Assembly: GCF_052857255.1 (NCBI RefSeq)
Contig: NC_135505.1
Span: 27,780,499 to 27,844,498, forward strand
Origin: Amblyomma americanum
Lineage: Eukaryota; Arthropoda; Arachnida; Ixodida; Ixodidae
Direction: 5' to 3'
DNA length: 64,000 bases
In this document: positions 34,298-46,124 of the stretch, piece after piece
Layout: every line of letters begins with the position of its first letter
Position numbering within the stretch: the first letter of the stretch is position 1
Translations under genes and position numbers: made by a program
Notes under the pieces: model-generated
What the model was told of the DNA's origin: nothing
The model's input: the letters and a program-made list of their open reading frames with translations, nothing else
The model's database searches: none

Positions 34298-35877
34298 ACA
34301 GACGAGAGCTTCATGGAAGAAATCAAGCAAACATACATAGGAAACGTGACTCGCACCAGCCTACCAGAATATGGGGGACCCCCAAATGAGGAGCTAGACG
34401 CACCCATAACGGAGGCTGAAGTGAGAGCGGAAATAATCAGGCTTAAAACGAAATCGGCCCCAGGACCAGATCAAATAACAAACAAAATGCTGCGAAATCT
34501 AGACGATGAGTCGATCACAGCTATAACAAAATATGTACAGCAGGTATGGGAGAAGGATGAACTTCCGAAACAATGGAAAGAAGCTAGCATCATACTAATC
34601 CTCAAACCGGGCAAGCCCCCTAAGCTTGAGAACCTCAGGCCGATTTCCCTCACATCGTGTGTAGGGAAACTAATGGAACATGTAATCCAAACGAGGCTAA
34701 CCCGATTCATGAAAGATAATGAACTATGGCCGAATGAGATGGTCGGATTCCGGCAGAGCCTGTGATGTTGAGACTCCAGCACATCATAGACTCGCGATCG
34801 AGAGATATAAAAGCAATCCTAGGTCTAGACCTCAAGAAAGCTTTTGACAATGTCAAACACGAGGCAATCCTGACAGAATTTCAGGAAATAGGCGTAGGAG
34901 GCAGAACTTACAATTATATAAAGAACTTCCTGACAGACAGGACGGCAAAGATAAGATACCAAGGTTTGGAATCGGAAGAAATAGAGCTGGGAAACAGAGG
35001 TACCCCACAAGGATCGGTACTCTCCCCACTCCTCTTCAATCTGGCAATGAGGGGTCTCCCAGCTAAACTTGGGAGAATAAAAAACCTAAATTTCAGCATG
35101 TATGCTGACGACCTAAACGTCTGGATAAACAAAGGTAGCGACGCAGAAATAGAGAACAAGCTGCAAACGGCTGCAGATACAGTGGTAGAGTACGTAGCAG
35201 CTAGGGGGCTTGCCTGCTCACCAGAAAAATCAGAACTCTTAATGTACAACCCCAAATCATTAAGGCTGAAAAAAGACAGCGATCTCAAAATCATGGTCGG
35301 AAACAAGCCAGTACCCAAAGTAGACAACATAAGAATATTAGGTCTTTTCATTCAAAGTAACGGATGCAACGACGAAACCATAAAGAAATTGGAAGGCTAC
35401 GCAGCACAGATGACTGGGATATTCAGAAGAATAGCCCTCAAGGAAAGAGGGCTAAAGGAAAGGAGCCTAGTTAAGCTGGTACAAGCGTACATCATCAGCC
35501 GACTCAGCTACGCTACACCATATCTAAACATCCGGGCCTCAGAAAGAGATAAATTGGACTCAATAATCAAGAGATGCTACAAACGAGCACTCGAAATACC
35601 CATAAGCACCTCAACCGAAAGACGCCTAGCAATGGGAATCCATAATACATGGAAAGAAACACCCGAAGCAGTAAGGACCTCCCAGCAGGAAAGACTCAGC
35701 CAAACATTCACAGGCAGGGCCATTCTAAGCATGGTGGGACTGCAGACGGACAGAGGCATGCAAAAGAAACAGGATATTCCAAGAAAAATCAGGGAACAGC
35801 TTAGGATTGACCCGCTTCCCAAGAACATGCATCCCACCTTCAATATGGACAGGAGGGAAAAAGAGCTGAAGCACTAG
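34298..35877 (+). pseudogene. LINE ORF2, reverse transcriptase part
   Basis: The frame resumes right after the second ACAG (34298-34301) and is consistent with the frame before the insertion. RT motifs in order: KTKSAPGPDQITNKML, PISLTSCVGKLMEHV, GFRQSL, then a stop or deletion at 34763-34765 and a new frame with LGLDLKKAFDNV, NRGTPQGSVLSPLLFNL, and the catalytic box FSMYADDLNVW. The YADD box is intact. The frame ends at a TAG (35875-35877). The small lesion in the GFRQ region removes a few residues and shifts frame. Confidence 0.88.
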
Positions 35878-36676
35878 TCAAACGCGTCAGCGAAGTAAAC
35901 AGCGAGAAAGTGGCATACACAGATGCGGCGAGCGGCAAACTGGGAGCAGCAGTAGCTTCGGTAGTAGATGGCCAAGGTAACGCAATCTCGGCAGCAACAA
36001 TACGCAGCCGCAATCCAGAGGTAGCGGAAGAAGTAGCAATAGCGCTTGCTTGCGTAGGAACCAAGGCAAGTTACATAATAAGCAAGCGACAGCAAAACAG
36101 CCATCTACAATTACGGAAGGGGCAGAGTAGCACCAGAAACGGTGCGAATACTAGTTGGAAGGAAAATTGATAGGAAAATTAGCCTCATATGGGCTCCAGC
36201 TCACACGTCAGCTCCAAGCAACGAGGCGGCGCACCTTTTACCCCGAGATATCTACCTCCGGGCAAGAGCAGAGCCGCCCGATTGCAAGGAGCTTGACGAG
36301 AGACTACAGGCATACACGGAGATAATAGAAAACTGCAGATTACAGCGAAGAACTGTCCCTCCACCGGACAAAGAGCTCGGAAACAGAGGGGCAACAACTT
36401 GGCGCAGATTACAGGCAGGAAACTACATAAATCCGGTATGGGCATCACACGTCCTGAAAGACGAAGACAGACGATAAATGTAAGGAATGCGGGGAGAGGG
36501 GGACCCTCGAACACATAATCTGGCAATGCACACACTCCCCAGGGGTCAATGAAGGAATAAATAGTAGAGAAGCCTGGGAGACCCTTCTGCAAAGCACGGA
36601 CCCCGCCATGCAGAGGAAGGCCATCCATCTGGTGGTAGAGGCCGCGAAGAGACAGCAACTCTTTGCCTTCATCTAG
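35870..36676 (+). pseudogene. LINE ORF2, RNase H domain and C-terminal zinc motif
   Basis: The RNase H starts around VAYTDAASGKLGAAVA (first Asp present), has EEVAIALAC (Glu present) and, in another frame, LIWAPAHTSAPSNEAAH, where the final catalytic Asp of the usual 'GNExAD' is His. The C-terminal motif KCKECGERGTLEHIIWQC is in a third frame. The protein ends at TAG 36674-36676. Three frame changes are needed, so the domain is not translatable as it stands. Confidence 0.8.
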
Positions 36677-36782
36677 TCGCGGAGGCACCGGCTCCTGCCC
36701 CTAAGCCTGCACGCCAGGGCTAGGGAGTCGGGGGTCTCCATTTCTGATGGAAATAAAAGTTTTTGGAATGGAATGGAACGGA

Positions 36783-36796
36783 ATAGAAAATCCCAG
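36783..36796. repeat. Target-site duplication, right copy (LINE in Gypsy A)
   Basis: ATAGAAAATCCCAG, identical to 28681-28694. Confidence 0.9.
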
Positions 36797-37425
36797 CCAA
36801 GGTGGGATCACGGGAGCAAGAGCTGAGTCCTAACAATTCGACGACATACAAAACGTCCGCGATGAGGACACGTGCTTTGCAAGCAGTGGAAGGATGAACA
36901 GTCTCGGCGCTAGCGGTGCAAAGAGATAGTCCCGAAGGTGTGGTGGTGACTTTACGTAGCGAACGACAGAAGTTTTCGGATCTAAGAGAAACGGTAGCAC
37001 CTGTGTCCACGAGCGCAAGAGCTCGAACGCCGTCAGCTAACACATTTAATAAGTTCGGTGGGGAAAGGCGAGGACTTGAGCTGATCGAAGTGTGCGCAGT
37101 TCGTGCCCCAGGAACTGCGGCTCCTAGTTTTTCGGTTCCGCGGGAACGCTGCGACGCCGCATGGGTGACAAGGAGCGATGGCGCGGGGAGGGTGAGCGGT
37201 GCGAAGCGAAAGGCCTTGCAATCGGCGACTGGCGTGCGTATACCTTAGGTATTTGTCCGGGGCTTGAACTGTGGCTTCAAGGGGGCGTATGGTACATTAA
37301 CGACGAACCCAGCTCCTCCACCAGATGTCACGCTGGCGTTAAGCGGCCGAGAGTCCGCAGCGGCGTAGCCGTGGACGAGCGCTTCTACAACACTTCTTTC
37401 TCATCTTCGTGGTAGGCGCGTTCGT
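36797..37425 (-). pseudogene. Gypsy A, 5' part: end of gag and protease N-terminus
   Basis: On the minus strand an S/P/R-rich segment (SPSPRHRSLSPMRRR) is followed by VRALALVDTGATVSL; the DTG active-site triplet of the retroviral-type protease lies at 36999-37007. The protease is cut at the LINE insertion and continues at 28680. Gag proper (capsid and zinc knuckle) was not found, so most of the 5' half of the element is deleted or lies beyond 37425 in unrecognisable form. No LTR was confirmed. Confidence 0.7.
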
Positions 37426-37634
37426 CTGCACGAGCGCTGGAGTCAATATTTCCCGCTGCATTCACACTATTCATGCAACCACATGAAATGCTTTAAACAG
37501 CCGGCAGATATTTTAGCACGGTCAGCAGTCTTCACGTCGTTCCACTTAGCGGTATTAGCTTTCCATGTCTGTGCGTGTCTCAGCTAGATATGATGATTGA
37601 TTTAGTTAGTGATTGATTGATTTATTGACTGACT

Positions 37635-38115
<481 letters not shown>

Positions 38116-39347
38116 TCCGCCCGTCCATTACGGTCTTGCGCGCATAGCCTCCGAGATCACGCGCTACGGAGAGTCTAGGAGGTTATGTTGCGCCATTGGT
38201 AGTTCACTGCGCATGCGCGAGGTGGCGCCACCGGCGCGCGCGCCGTACTCGCCCAGACGTCTCGCAGCAGTCGACCCAGTCGAGTGCAGCGCAACCTCGC
38301 TCCTAGCTCTCGCTTCTATGAAGTCTCAGAATGCGGGCAAATGCAACTACTTAATCACTATCTTAACCACACATCAGTGACACAAGCAGCAACACCACGA
38401 TAAAGGCTTTCGCCTCACCACACTTAAAGTGAACAAAGTGCCCCCTGAATTTTTGCGTCTATTTCTGAATTTTTCTGCCACTCCAGTAACATGTTGTAGA
38501 GGAATACCATTCTTCCACTGAATATTGAGTATGGACTTAGGTATATGCTCGATTGTAGGCGCCTTGATGTTATTCCTTGTTCGCTGGTGAGAGGCGGGTG
38601 CAGCGGAGCGCATGCTCTTCTACTTACTCTTAAATGCCGCTGTACTCAATCACTGGATCCAGTGTAGTGCCCGAGTGAGCGAAGATGGTGTTGCGGCAGG
38701 AAGGGCGAGGCGGAATAGACCAGATGTCTTCAACACTGACCACAAGACGCTACATCTACACTTGCGGCTGGGCTGATAGCTGCGCTGAAGTGAAGAAGTC
38801 TCCAGGTAGACGCAGGGAGCTGCCGTAAGTCAGCTCTGCTGCAGAAGAGCACTGTAGGTCTGCTAGGAGGACGGCCCTTAAGCCACAGTGTAAAAAAATT
38901 TTCTTTAAAAATACAGACATTTTCTGGTAGCTGCTTTGCCAGAAGATGTCTATAGTGTTACGTATTCTATTCTGAGCGTTTCTGTTTTTAGACATACTTT
39001 TTCTGTTTCGAGCTTTCATGTTTTTAGCATATGTTTTCTGTTTTGAGCTTTCCAGTTTTTTTAACATATGTTTTCTGTTTCGACTCGAACAAAATGTTTG
39101 TGAAAAGCGTGTTGTGTTTTTTAGACATTCTGACTTACTTATTTTTGTTTGACTGTCTTTTTTGCTTTTTTTCGTTGTCCTCCGTTAAACGTCATCATGA
39201 TACCAGGCGGTTTGTGCAAACGCATGTTTATTTGAAGAAAACAGCTCAGAGAACTTTGAAAACATGAAGCTCTAAAGTGGGCTTGTTAGCGCAGAAGCTC
39301 CTCGTGCCAGGCCGTACTGGTCTGTGCGGGCTTCCCCTTTGTTCCAC
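38116..39347. other. Intergenic with a small tandem repeat
   Basis: A GC-rich patch at about 38180-38310 has no recognisable gene. Three copies of a 36-bp unit (TGTTTTTAGCATATGTTTTC and CTGTTTCGAGCTTTC words) lie at 38982-39086. Nothing else is seen. Confidence 0.5.
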
Positions 39348-39350
39348 TAA

Positions 39351-39381
<31 letters not shown>

Positions 39382-39607
39382 TGGTTTTGGGGGAAAGGAA
39401 ATGGCGCAGCATCTGTCTCATATATCGTTGGACACGTGAACCGCGCCGTAAGGAAAGGAATAAAGGAAGGAGTGAAAGAAGAAAGAGGTGCCGTAGTGGA
39501 GGGCTCCGGAATAATTTTGACCACCTGGGGATCTTTGACGTGCACTGATATCGCACAGCACTCGGGCGGCTTAGCGTTTTTCCTCCATAAAAACGCAGAG
39601 GCCGCGG
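39348..39607 (-). mobile_element. Tick SINE (Ruka-like), 5'-truncated, with (TTA)n tail
   Basis: The body contains GGAAATGGCGCAGCATCTGT, GAAAGAAGAAAGAGGTGCCG, AGTGGAGGGCTCCGGAATAA, TGCACTGATATCGCACAGCA and CATAAAAACGCAGAGGCCGC blocks that recur in the copy at 56344-56641. Read on the minus strand, the tRNA-like head would lie at the high-coordinate end but is missing here. The low end is an AAT/TTA trinucleotide tail (39348-39381). The name Ruka is from recall and is tentative. Confidence 0.75.
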
Positions 39608-40074
39608 TTCCACTGCCCAAAATCTATAACTTTGATTGCCCTCCTGGAAGCAATGGACCGGCTTAGGATCAGCATACTAAAACTATCTGGACCGTTTAGG
39701 TCAGATAATAAATTGATAACAAATATAATTGTACAATAATCACAGAAAGTGGTCCAAATGCACCAAGTAAGCGCTAAATCGTAGGCGGCTCTTTTAATAA
39801 TGTGTGAACTCAACAGTCGTCTGTAACTGCCATCTGAGGTACCAAAATTAGGTAACAGGTAGCGACGTTTAAAAATTTACATGTAACAACCAGCTATTAG
39901 CTAAGTAGCTAACAGCTGGAATATAGGGTGCTCCCTAACTAGAGCACCCGGTATTCAGTGCTGGTGTTATCGTTGTACACGCGTCGGCAGGTGTCAGCTG
40001 TGTGGAGCATATAGTCTATTCTTAAAAGCGTGGCACTGCTGGTCGGCCGCGCGCTGATCATAAGCACGACGGGG
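39608..40074. other. Intergenic, nothing recognised
   Basis: AT-rich sequence, then about 100 bp of GC-rich DNA before the Gypsy B fragment. No LTR was identified. Confidence 0.5.
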
Positions 40075-40079
40075 TTCCC

Positions 40080-40794
40080 TCAAATTGAAAGAAGGAGGTT
40101 GCTGAGCGGGCGGGGCAGCTCAGCGCAGTGGGCTGCAAAGCGGCGCGAAAAATTCACTAGCCCCCAGAATTGGCGTAACTGACGCAGTGTAGTAGGCTGG
40201 GAATAATCCTGGATGGTGTTGACGTGGGACGCGAGAGAGCGGATACCGTGCGATATGCGATACCCCCGAAGCACAAGCTCAGATGCGCCGAAGACGCACT
40301 TGGTAGCGTTCACGACCAGGCCATACTGCTGTAGGTGTTGGAAGAATGCACGTATATGGCACCCGTAGCGTAGGGCTGGCGATGAGGATATCATTGATGT
40401 ACGCAAACACAGAAGGGAAGCCCGACGTGACCTCTGCAATAAACCACTGCAAGCTTTGAGCCAAGCTGCGGAGCCCAAAAGGCATCCGAACGTACTGCAA
40501 CAATACAAATCACGTCGTTATGGCGGTCTGAGATATGTCGCCGGGCTCAACGGTTGTCTGGTGGTACGCCTTAACGAGGACCGATTTGCTAAATATGGTG
40601 CAGCCGCCTAAGCGCGATGTAACGTCTTGGATGTGAGGCAGCGGATAGCTGTCGTGAACAGTCCTGGGGTTCAACGCTCGACAGTCCACGCATGGACGCC
40701 AGCAACCGGGATCCCGCTTGGGCACTGGATGCAGCGGGGAAGCCCACGCGCTGGACGACGGGCGTTTAATGGCAAGCTGCAGCATGTTGTCCAA
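40080..40794 (-). pseudogene. Gypsy B reverse transcriptase
   Basis: From the high end: IKRPSSSAWASPLHPVPKRD, PCVDCRALNPRTVHDSYPLP, IFSKSVLVKAYHQ, ISQTAITT, then a frame change at about 40508, YVRMPFGLRSLAQSLQWFIA and FAYINDILIASP. The catalytic box is YIND where the family has YIDD, so one of the two metal-binding aspartates is Asn. The thumb follows in another frame (NATKCVFGASELVLRGYRI, LRQLRQFWGLVNFSRRF). There are three frame segments. The Asp loss plus the shifts make it inactive. Confidence 0.85.
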
Positions 40795-41099
40795 ATCCTA
40801 TTTGGTGGCCTCCAGACGGCCCCAAACAGGCGACATGGTCGAACGGCTGCTGGTGGGCCACGGGTGACATGTGGTGTTTCACCGTATCCTTAGGAGGCTA
40901 AGTGAGGATGTTTGGGTTGGTAAACTCCTGAGAGTCCCATAGCAGTTTCTTGAATGGAGAGGAAGGTTTGAGCGTGCGGATGCCGATGGGAGCAAGTTTG
41001 GACAGGACTCCAGACATGGAGAGACGAATCAAACCGTCTGTTAGGCGATGACGACGCACGCTGACGACAAGTCGAAGTAGGAGAGGAAACGCGAGCCGA

Positions 41100-41330
41100 T
41101 GATTGGGTGGACAATGTTAGTAATGACAAATACCAACATCAAAGTGCTGCGAAATTCTAAGTCAAGGGTGAGGAAGCTAATTCCGTGCGTTGCTACGCAT
41201 GAGGCGTTGGCAGCACGGAGCGACTGCCCCGTTTACTCGGAACGGTCAGCCTTAGTCGGGGGATTCACGCTGATTTCTGCGCCCGTGTCTATGAGGAACC
41301 GGGCACCAGAGAGTTTGTCGGCTACCATAA
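41100..41330 (-). pseudogene. Gypsy B aspartic protease
   Basis: The minus strand reads LSGARFLIDTGAEISVNPP near 41250-41310, with the DTG active-site triplet and the following isoleucine/serine typical of retroviral-type proteases. The segment is interrupted by a TAG shortly after and by another stop further on. Confidence 0.7.
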
Positions 41331-41610
41331 AAAAGGCGGCCAAGACGAAATGCTAGGCCACACACCGCCGTCAGTGATCTCTGCGGGTGTTTCCCGACCA
41401 CGAGAAGGGAGATTTACACTTCGTGGCGCGGTGCCTGAAACGCCGGTGGTACCAGTACGAGTAGAGGGGAGGATGGCTAGGGCTCCGAGCTTGACGCGTG
41501 CGCGATGGAGAGCGATGGCTGGCACGAGGCGAACGGTTCTTCTGGGGCGGGCGCGCGCCGTAGTGTGGCGCTCATCGATGCGGGCCTCAGGGCACGAAAT
41601 GGCTGGGTCG

Positions 41611-42110
41611 TCAGGCGGTAAGACAGTAGGGTTGGACGGCAAAGCCACCTCTTGAACCTAGGCGATCTACGGAGATGTCGCCGGCTGCCGCGAGGACAAG
41701 GCGAATTGGCTGGAGAATGTATGGGAGGAAGAGCTCTCGAAGCAATGTGGCATGGGTGGAGACGTCGCGCTCCCCGAGAAGCTGCCACATCCAGCGCAGC
41801 ACTTAGGACGGGCACCGGTCGCCACGGTCCTCCTCATTAAGGAGCTGCTGGAGGCGGGCGCGTTCCGAAGGAAGTAATATCGCCAGCACCTTGGTCTTGA
41901 TGTACTGATATGGTGTATCTCTCCTGGGCTCGGGGAGAAAGTCCCAGAGCTCGCTGGCAACATCAGGAGCAAGCGCGGAAACGACCCGGTAGAAGCGAGT
42001 CGTTTCTGAGGTGAAGCGGCAGAGGTTGAAGGCGCCTCGATCTGGAAAAACCAGACTTGCAGGTTCTGGGGCCAGAAGGGTGGAAGGCGAAACCGCAGCC
42101 ACGCGACATC
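41611..42110 (-). pseudogene. Gypsy B gag
   Basis: The high side holds RFYRVVSALAPDVASELWDF, then KTKVLAILLPSERARLQQLL and NEEDRGDRCPS. After a frame change near 41803 come WQLLGERD, LLRELFLPYI and LVLAAAGDISVDRL. This is the gag type whose usual wording is 'LSERxRLQQLL..E.GDRRPSQLLRxMQQLLG'. No zinc knuckle is visible downstream. Confidence 0.75.
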
Positions 42111-42214
42111 CAGCGGGCGCGAGTCCTGTTCCGTGGAGGGGTCGCCCGTATCAATATTTGTGTTAGTCCTAAGTCCTAAGCGAGACAGCTGACTCGGATC
42201 TAGACCAGAACAGA

Positions 42215-42235
42215 ACTGTCGTTGTTGTTGTCAGC
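42215..42235. repeat. Short (GTT)n run
   Basis: TCGTTGTTGTTGTCAGCC lies next to a tick-repeat end with GGTGGCACATACCCAC (42270-42286). A reversed counterpart (GTGGGTATGTGCCA, then AACAACAACAAC) lies at about 44228-44272. Confidence 0.5.
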
Positions 42236-42689
42236 CTTTCAAAAGATTGCGCATAACCACAATCGTTGGTGGCACATACCCACTACGGGGGAGCGGCCAA
42301 GACACGTGACGTGAATTGCTGAAACAGCAAATCGCCAGGTGCCGTCTTTATTTTCTTCGACGTGGTGGCGCGCGTTGGCCTTGCTCAAGGCGCAGCGAAA
42401 GGAGGGATCTACAAAATAAAGGTAAAAGTGCATTGGCACGCATTATGACGGAGTGATTTTGCATAGCAGCAGGCGAATTTTTAAAATTGTATGTCTGCGC
42501 TTGACAACATTGTGCAAATACGCGGCGATTTTTTAAACAAACACCTCTGAGCAGAGCGTACCAACGGGAGCATTGCAAGCGAGAACAGTTTAATGTATGA
42601 CTGCCTAATGACAGCGGTTAATGCTGGTGCATTTGTGCATAGTGATGTAGGACGACGGCTCTGGCACTGAAGCCTCCGAATGTGCCAGC

Positions 42690-44296
42690 TTAAAGAGGCA
42701 GTAAAGGGGAATAATACGCTAGGCTGTACTGACGGGGTACGCTCACTTGATATTAAAAATATGTAATTTTTCCTGAAACCAACGATTTTATGAGCGAGAA
42801 AATTGCGTAAAAGTGCCGCCACTGCAAGATCCGTGTAGCGGCAGCGAGTGGCGTATTCATGAAGGAACGCTATTTCGCCTTCACGACGAGCAATTGCCGT
42901 CGAAATACGAGGAACACTGCGCGGCTAGCATAGGAGATTGTGCAAAGGGTGTCAAAAGTGAAACCGTGCAGAATAGACGACAGAGAGAAAGATTGGTTGC
43001 AAACAGGAGCGGTGAAGCTTTCGCCTTACCCTCAGTGCTCTCAGGCAGCTGTTGCCGTCGTATACGCAGCATGTTCAGAGCCGTAAGCTCTCGACGGCAT
43101 TCACGTTGCCTGTGCTTGGTACACGCGGCCGACGTAGTGAATACATTCTCACCTGAGGCGTCGAATAGGCTAGTTTGTGGACGCCGCAGGCGTTATGAAT
43201 CGCAATGAGTTTGTTTCTTTATTTTTCTTACACGTTCAAGCACGGCGTCAACGTGTGAAAAATTATCCGAGTGCGGGGTCTTCTATGTTTTCTACTCAAT
43301 GGAAAGGCGAATACGGTTTTAGATGTGCTGAAAAATATCAGAAATGTACCATACGTATGCACCATTACCTCCCATTTGCCTCATAGAAAAAAGGTTCCCA
43401 GCGCGGGTCAGTATATGCACGCAGTACGGGGAGCGCCAGCATGCGAGGCAGTTTCAAACGTCCAACCAGCTTATGCGTGCTCGTAAAGATTATACGTGTA
43501 TCTCCTGCCAACAGCTGTAGCCGGAAGGCGGCAGATTACGGTTGGACGGAACGTAGTCTGTTACAAGACTTGTCTTCGATCATACTTACTGCGTAGTTCG
43601 TCAACCAACACGTGAAGCTGACAGCGCAGTCCTCCGTTTGATGAGAAATGCGCGTGCAATTTTGCACTCAGATGTAGTGCTGAATAAATACCTTAGAGAG
43701 CGGCAGCTCCCTGCATGCTTTGGGGATTGCTCGCAGCGTACGCGAAGACTTCACAACAGCAAATAAAGCGCCGAAGGCCACACGATCGCATTTTAGCCGC
43801 TTATATATGCATGTGTGAGCGCGATGACCAGCTTCTTCTGCAGTGTGCTGCCGCCCTCGATAATTTCCCGTACTTTCTTTCGCACCCACGGATCTTGCAA
43901 CTAGACGCAGACACACGCGATCCAGCAGAGCGTCCCCAACGATAAAGGAGAGGGGGGCAGACGCGGCCTGCATTTGCACTTTGCCGCCGTGAACAATTAC
44001 CTGCTGACTTTCGGTTCTCAGTTTCCGGTCGCATTCCCGGTATTTGGAAGTGGCGCCTCTGATTGGTAAGATCCGAAAGATGTCACAGAAATGACGTCAC
44101 GGAAGTTCATTTTTTGCAGACGCTTTGAATCTGGAGGAGCTTCCGGACTTTGACTCGCTGCTTTCTCAGGAACGCAGCCACTTTTCCGCGCAGAAAGAAG
44201 TGTCCGTAGGAATAATTTTTTTTTCCTTGTGGGTATGTGCCATTGTGTGAGGTCAACAACAACAACAACAACATCTTCCTTTAGTGTCTCTTTAAG
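42690..44296. mobile_element. Candidate TTAA-flanked element with short inverted ends
   Basis: The left end TTAAAGAGGCAGTAAAGG and the right end CCTTTAGTGTCTCTTTAA are imperfect inverted copies of a TTAAAGGGACACTAAAGG-type end common on tick MITEs. TTAA at both tips would fit a piggyBac-like target. The 1.6-kb interior has no transposase frame, and the inner flanks do not match each other well, so the two ends could belong to separate elements. Confidence 0.35.
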
Positions 44297-45300
44297 AACA
44301 ACCGCAGGTGACCGACTGTAATACTAAAAGCAAACCCTTTGGCCTGAAGACTTTTCACCAATAGTGTGCATTTTTCAATAACATTGGTAAGACAGAGTCT
44401 AGCTTGTTGTTGTTTGAGTCAATGGAGTGAGCATGCAGGATCGAAAGTTGTTGGTCACGAGATGAAAGCCACAATTTCCTTTCATCAATCCATTTTAATC
44501 AGACCTACCGGAAGTTACGAAGTTTTCGCCCATAATTGTGCACGTGGTTTCCGCCGTTGCTTTGTTCCTCGTCCTGAAGTCGCTCAGCCTGCATGCAGCG
44601 TAAGCGTGAATTATCGATCAGAATTACGCATAAATGAACTTGACGCAAGTAAGCGGCTTTCTCGCATTGATATCGCTACCATTAAGCGAGAAATTGGATG
44701 GCCACGCAGACATTTTAATGAATGAATTTGAACAACGAGGTGAAATTGGCCCGGGTTACAAGTAGAGCCGACGAGTCTGATTAAATTCAGCATTAGAATC
44801 AGAGGACGCTTTCCGGTTCCGTGCTGGTAGAAGAAATGTGACCCATTTGCAGCACGTTGAAGCAAATATGATGGCCAATATGGTAATTTTTCGGAAAAAA
44901 ATGCGCCATTCCGGGTACGTGAAAACCAAGACACTCATAGGAGCCATACACGGGATATGCTTGTACGTGATTCATTGAGGTAATTTATCCATTGTGTTTA
45001 ATATTGCATTTACTGCAGTTTTTAGGATGGACAGCGTCGCCCAAATGTCAACGCACGTTTTGTTCAACGAGCACAGAGGCCGCTGCTTGAACGGAGGTGC
45101 AAATCATTCTAGCATTGCCTGCTGGAGGGCAGTATGCGGCGTCATCCTTATCCCGGGCTGTCTGAATTGGGTTCTAAAACAAGAAAATGGTATTTAATTC
45201 CGATTAGCGCGTGCCCAAGTCGAGCTGCTGTTCTTATCGCGCCACATTACCAGCAATTCTGGACCCTTGTGGACTAAATCATTTTTGAACGGTAAAATAA
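44297..45300. other. Intergenic, nothing recognised
   Basis: Short frames only. No domain, repeat or RNA gene is seen. Confidence 0.5.
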
Positions 45301-45308
45301 TTATGCAC

Positions 45309-45490
45309 GCAATGTTTTCATATATTGTAAGACTTCACTATAACAACATATCCGCACATCTCCCGTCGGCAGTCTTACAATTTATCAGCTATTAACGTTT
45401 TCGCTATCGTCAATAACGTTCCTCATTGGTTTTCTATGGCAGATTTAGCGGCTCGATGAGAGCGATGAAAAATTTTTATAAGAAAGATTT
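45309..45490. repeat. Old duplication flanking the Kunitz exon, left copy
   Basis: Segments such as TTTTCATATATTGTAAGACT, then TTCACTATAACAACATAT, then TCGTCAATAACGTTCCTCAT and TTGGTTTTCT recur in order, diverged, at 46125-46310 in the same orientation, about 818 bp away. Confidence 0.6.
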
Positions 45491-45654
45491 TGCGATACGT
45501 CCAAAGAATGGACCATTCCCTTTAATAATTCTATGACGGTACCCTACAATTTTCTAATATGAAATAATCTTTTACAAGAATTTTTGTCATGGTGAGAACA
45601 TTTGCTGTGCACGAGACGAGCCATAGAAAGAACGTTTCTGAGAAACTCACATAC

Positions 45655-45878
45655 GCAAGCGTTCTTGCAATCTTCCTCCGTCGCGAAGAGTTCGGGGAAG
45701 CTGCGGCACCCTTGGTATTTGTGCGAATAGCAGACACTGTCGTCCGAGTCGAAGTACCAGATGGTCTTGTTTACGAAGCAGTACCTCTCATCCGACTCGT
45801 CCGGGTAGAACATGCACCGCGCGTCGAACTGCTCGGGGTGGTACAAGTCGCGGCCGTCAGCCGTGAGGTTTGCCGCTG
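45655..45878 (-). CDS. Kunitz/BPTI-domain exon (secreted protease-inhibitor type)
   Basis: The exon encodes one Kunitz domain. The six cysteines have spacing C-x11-C-x15-C-x7-C-x12-C-x3-C. The last four intervals (15, 7, 12, 3) are exactly those of BPTI; the first (11 instead of 8) is longer, as in some tick salivary Kunitz proteins. The residue after the second cysteine, which aligns with P1, is Phe (CFVNKT), so a trypsin-like target is unlikely. YQGC supplies the conserved Y-x-G-C. The exon ends with the sixth cysteine right before a GTATGTG donor (45654-45653). The acceptor is either at 45879-45880 (GCGCAG) or 45907-45908 (CACAG). The signal-peptide exon and the last exon were not found. 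No stop interrupts it, so it looks like an intact exon of a gene extending to higher coordinates. Confidence 0.85.
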
Positions 45879-46124
45879 CTGCGCAGTACGTGAAGAATAA
45901 TGCATGCTGTGTTTCTGTCCCACGTTTATACTGGAGGGATGCAAGGTTATCATCAAAAGGTACAGCTTTCCGAGTGGTATGCTTTACACACAAATATGCT
46001 TTGTATTACTAATCATTGAACAACAACAGCGTCGTCAAAAGAAATTCCTGGAGGCTGTAAAATGTTTTAAGCATACCCCGAAATTCTGAACAAACGCATT
46101 CTTGATGAGAAACTGTTTGTGAAC

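Larger units (their letters stand above)
28695..36782 (+). mobile_element. LINE with RNase H domain (I/R1-like group), near full length, itself interrupted
   Basis: A plus-strand non-LTR element with 5' UTR (28695-28980), a gag-like ORF1 with zinc knuckles, an overlapping ORF2 (endonuclease, RT, RNase H, terminal C-C-H-C motif) and a 3' end of GGAATGGAATGGAACGGA without poly(A). It is flanked by a perfect 14-bp duplication. RNase H plus an APE-type endonuclease points to the I superclade; the exact clade is not assigned. A 2.46-kb LTR element sits inside ORF2. Several stops and frameshifts show it is not autonomous. Confidence 0.88.
40075..42150 (-). mobile_element. Gypsy B (gag to reverse transcriptase), truncated
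   Basis: A second Gypsy family in minus orientation, with gag at the high end, protease in the middle and RT to the low end. RNase H and integrase are missing and neither LTR was found, so this is an internal fragment. It belongs to a different family from Gypsy A and C: the RT has 'KRDPGCWRPC' and 'YI-DD-type' motifs and the gag has 'LQQLLNEEDRGD'. Confidence 0.82.
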
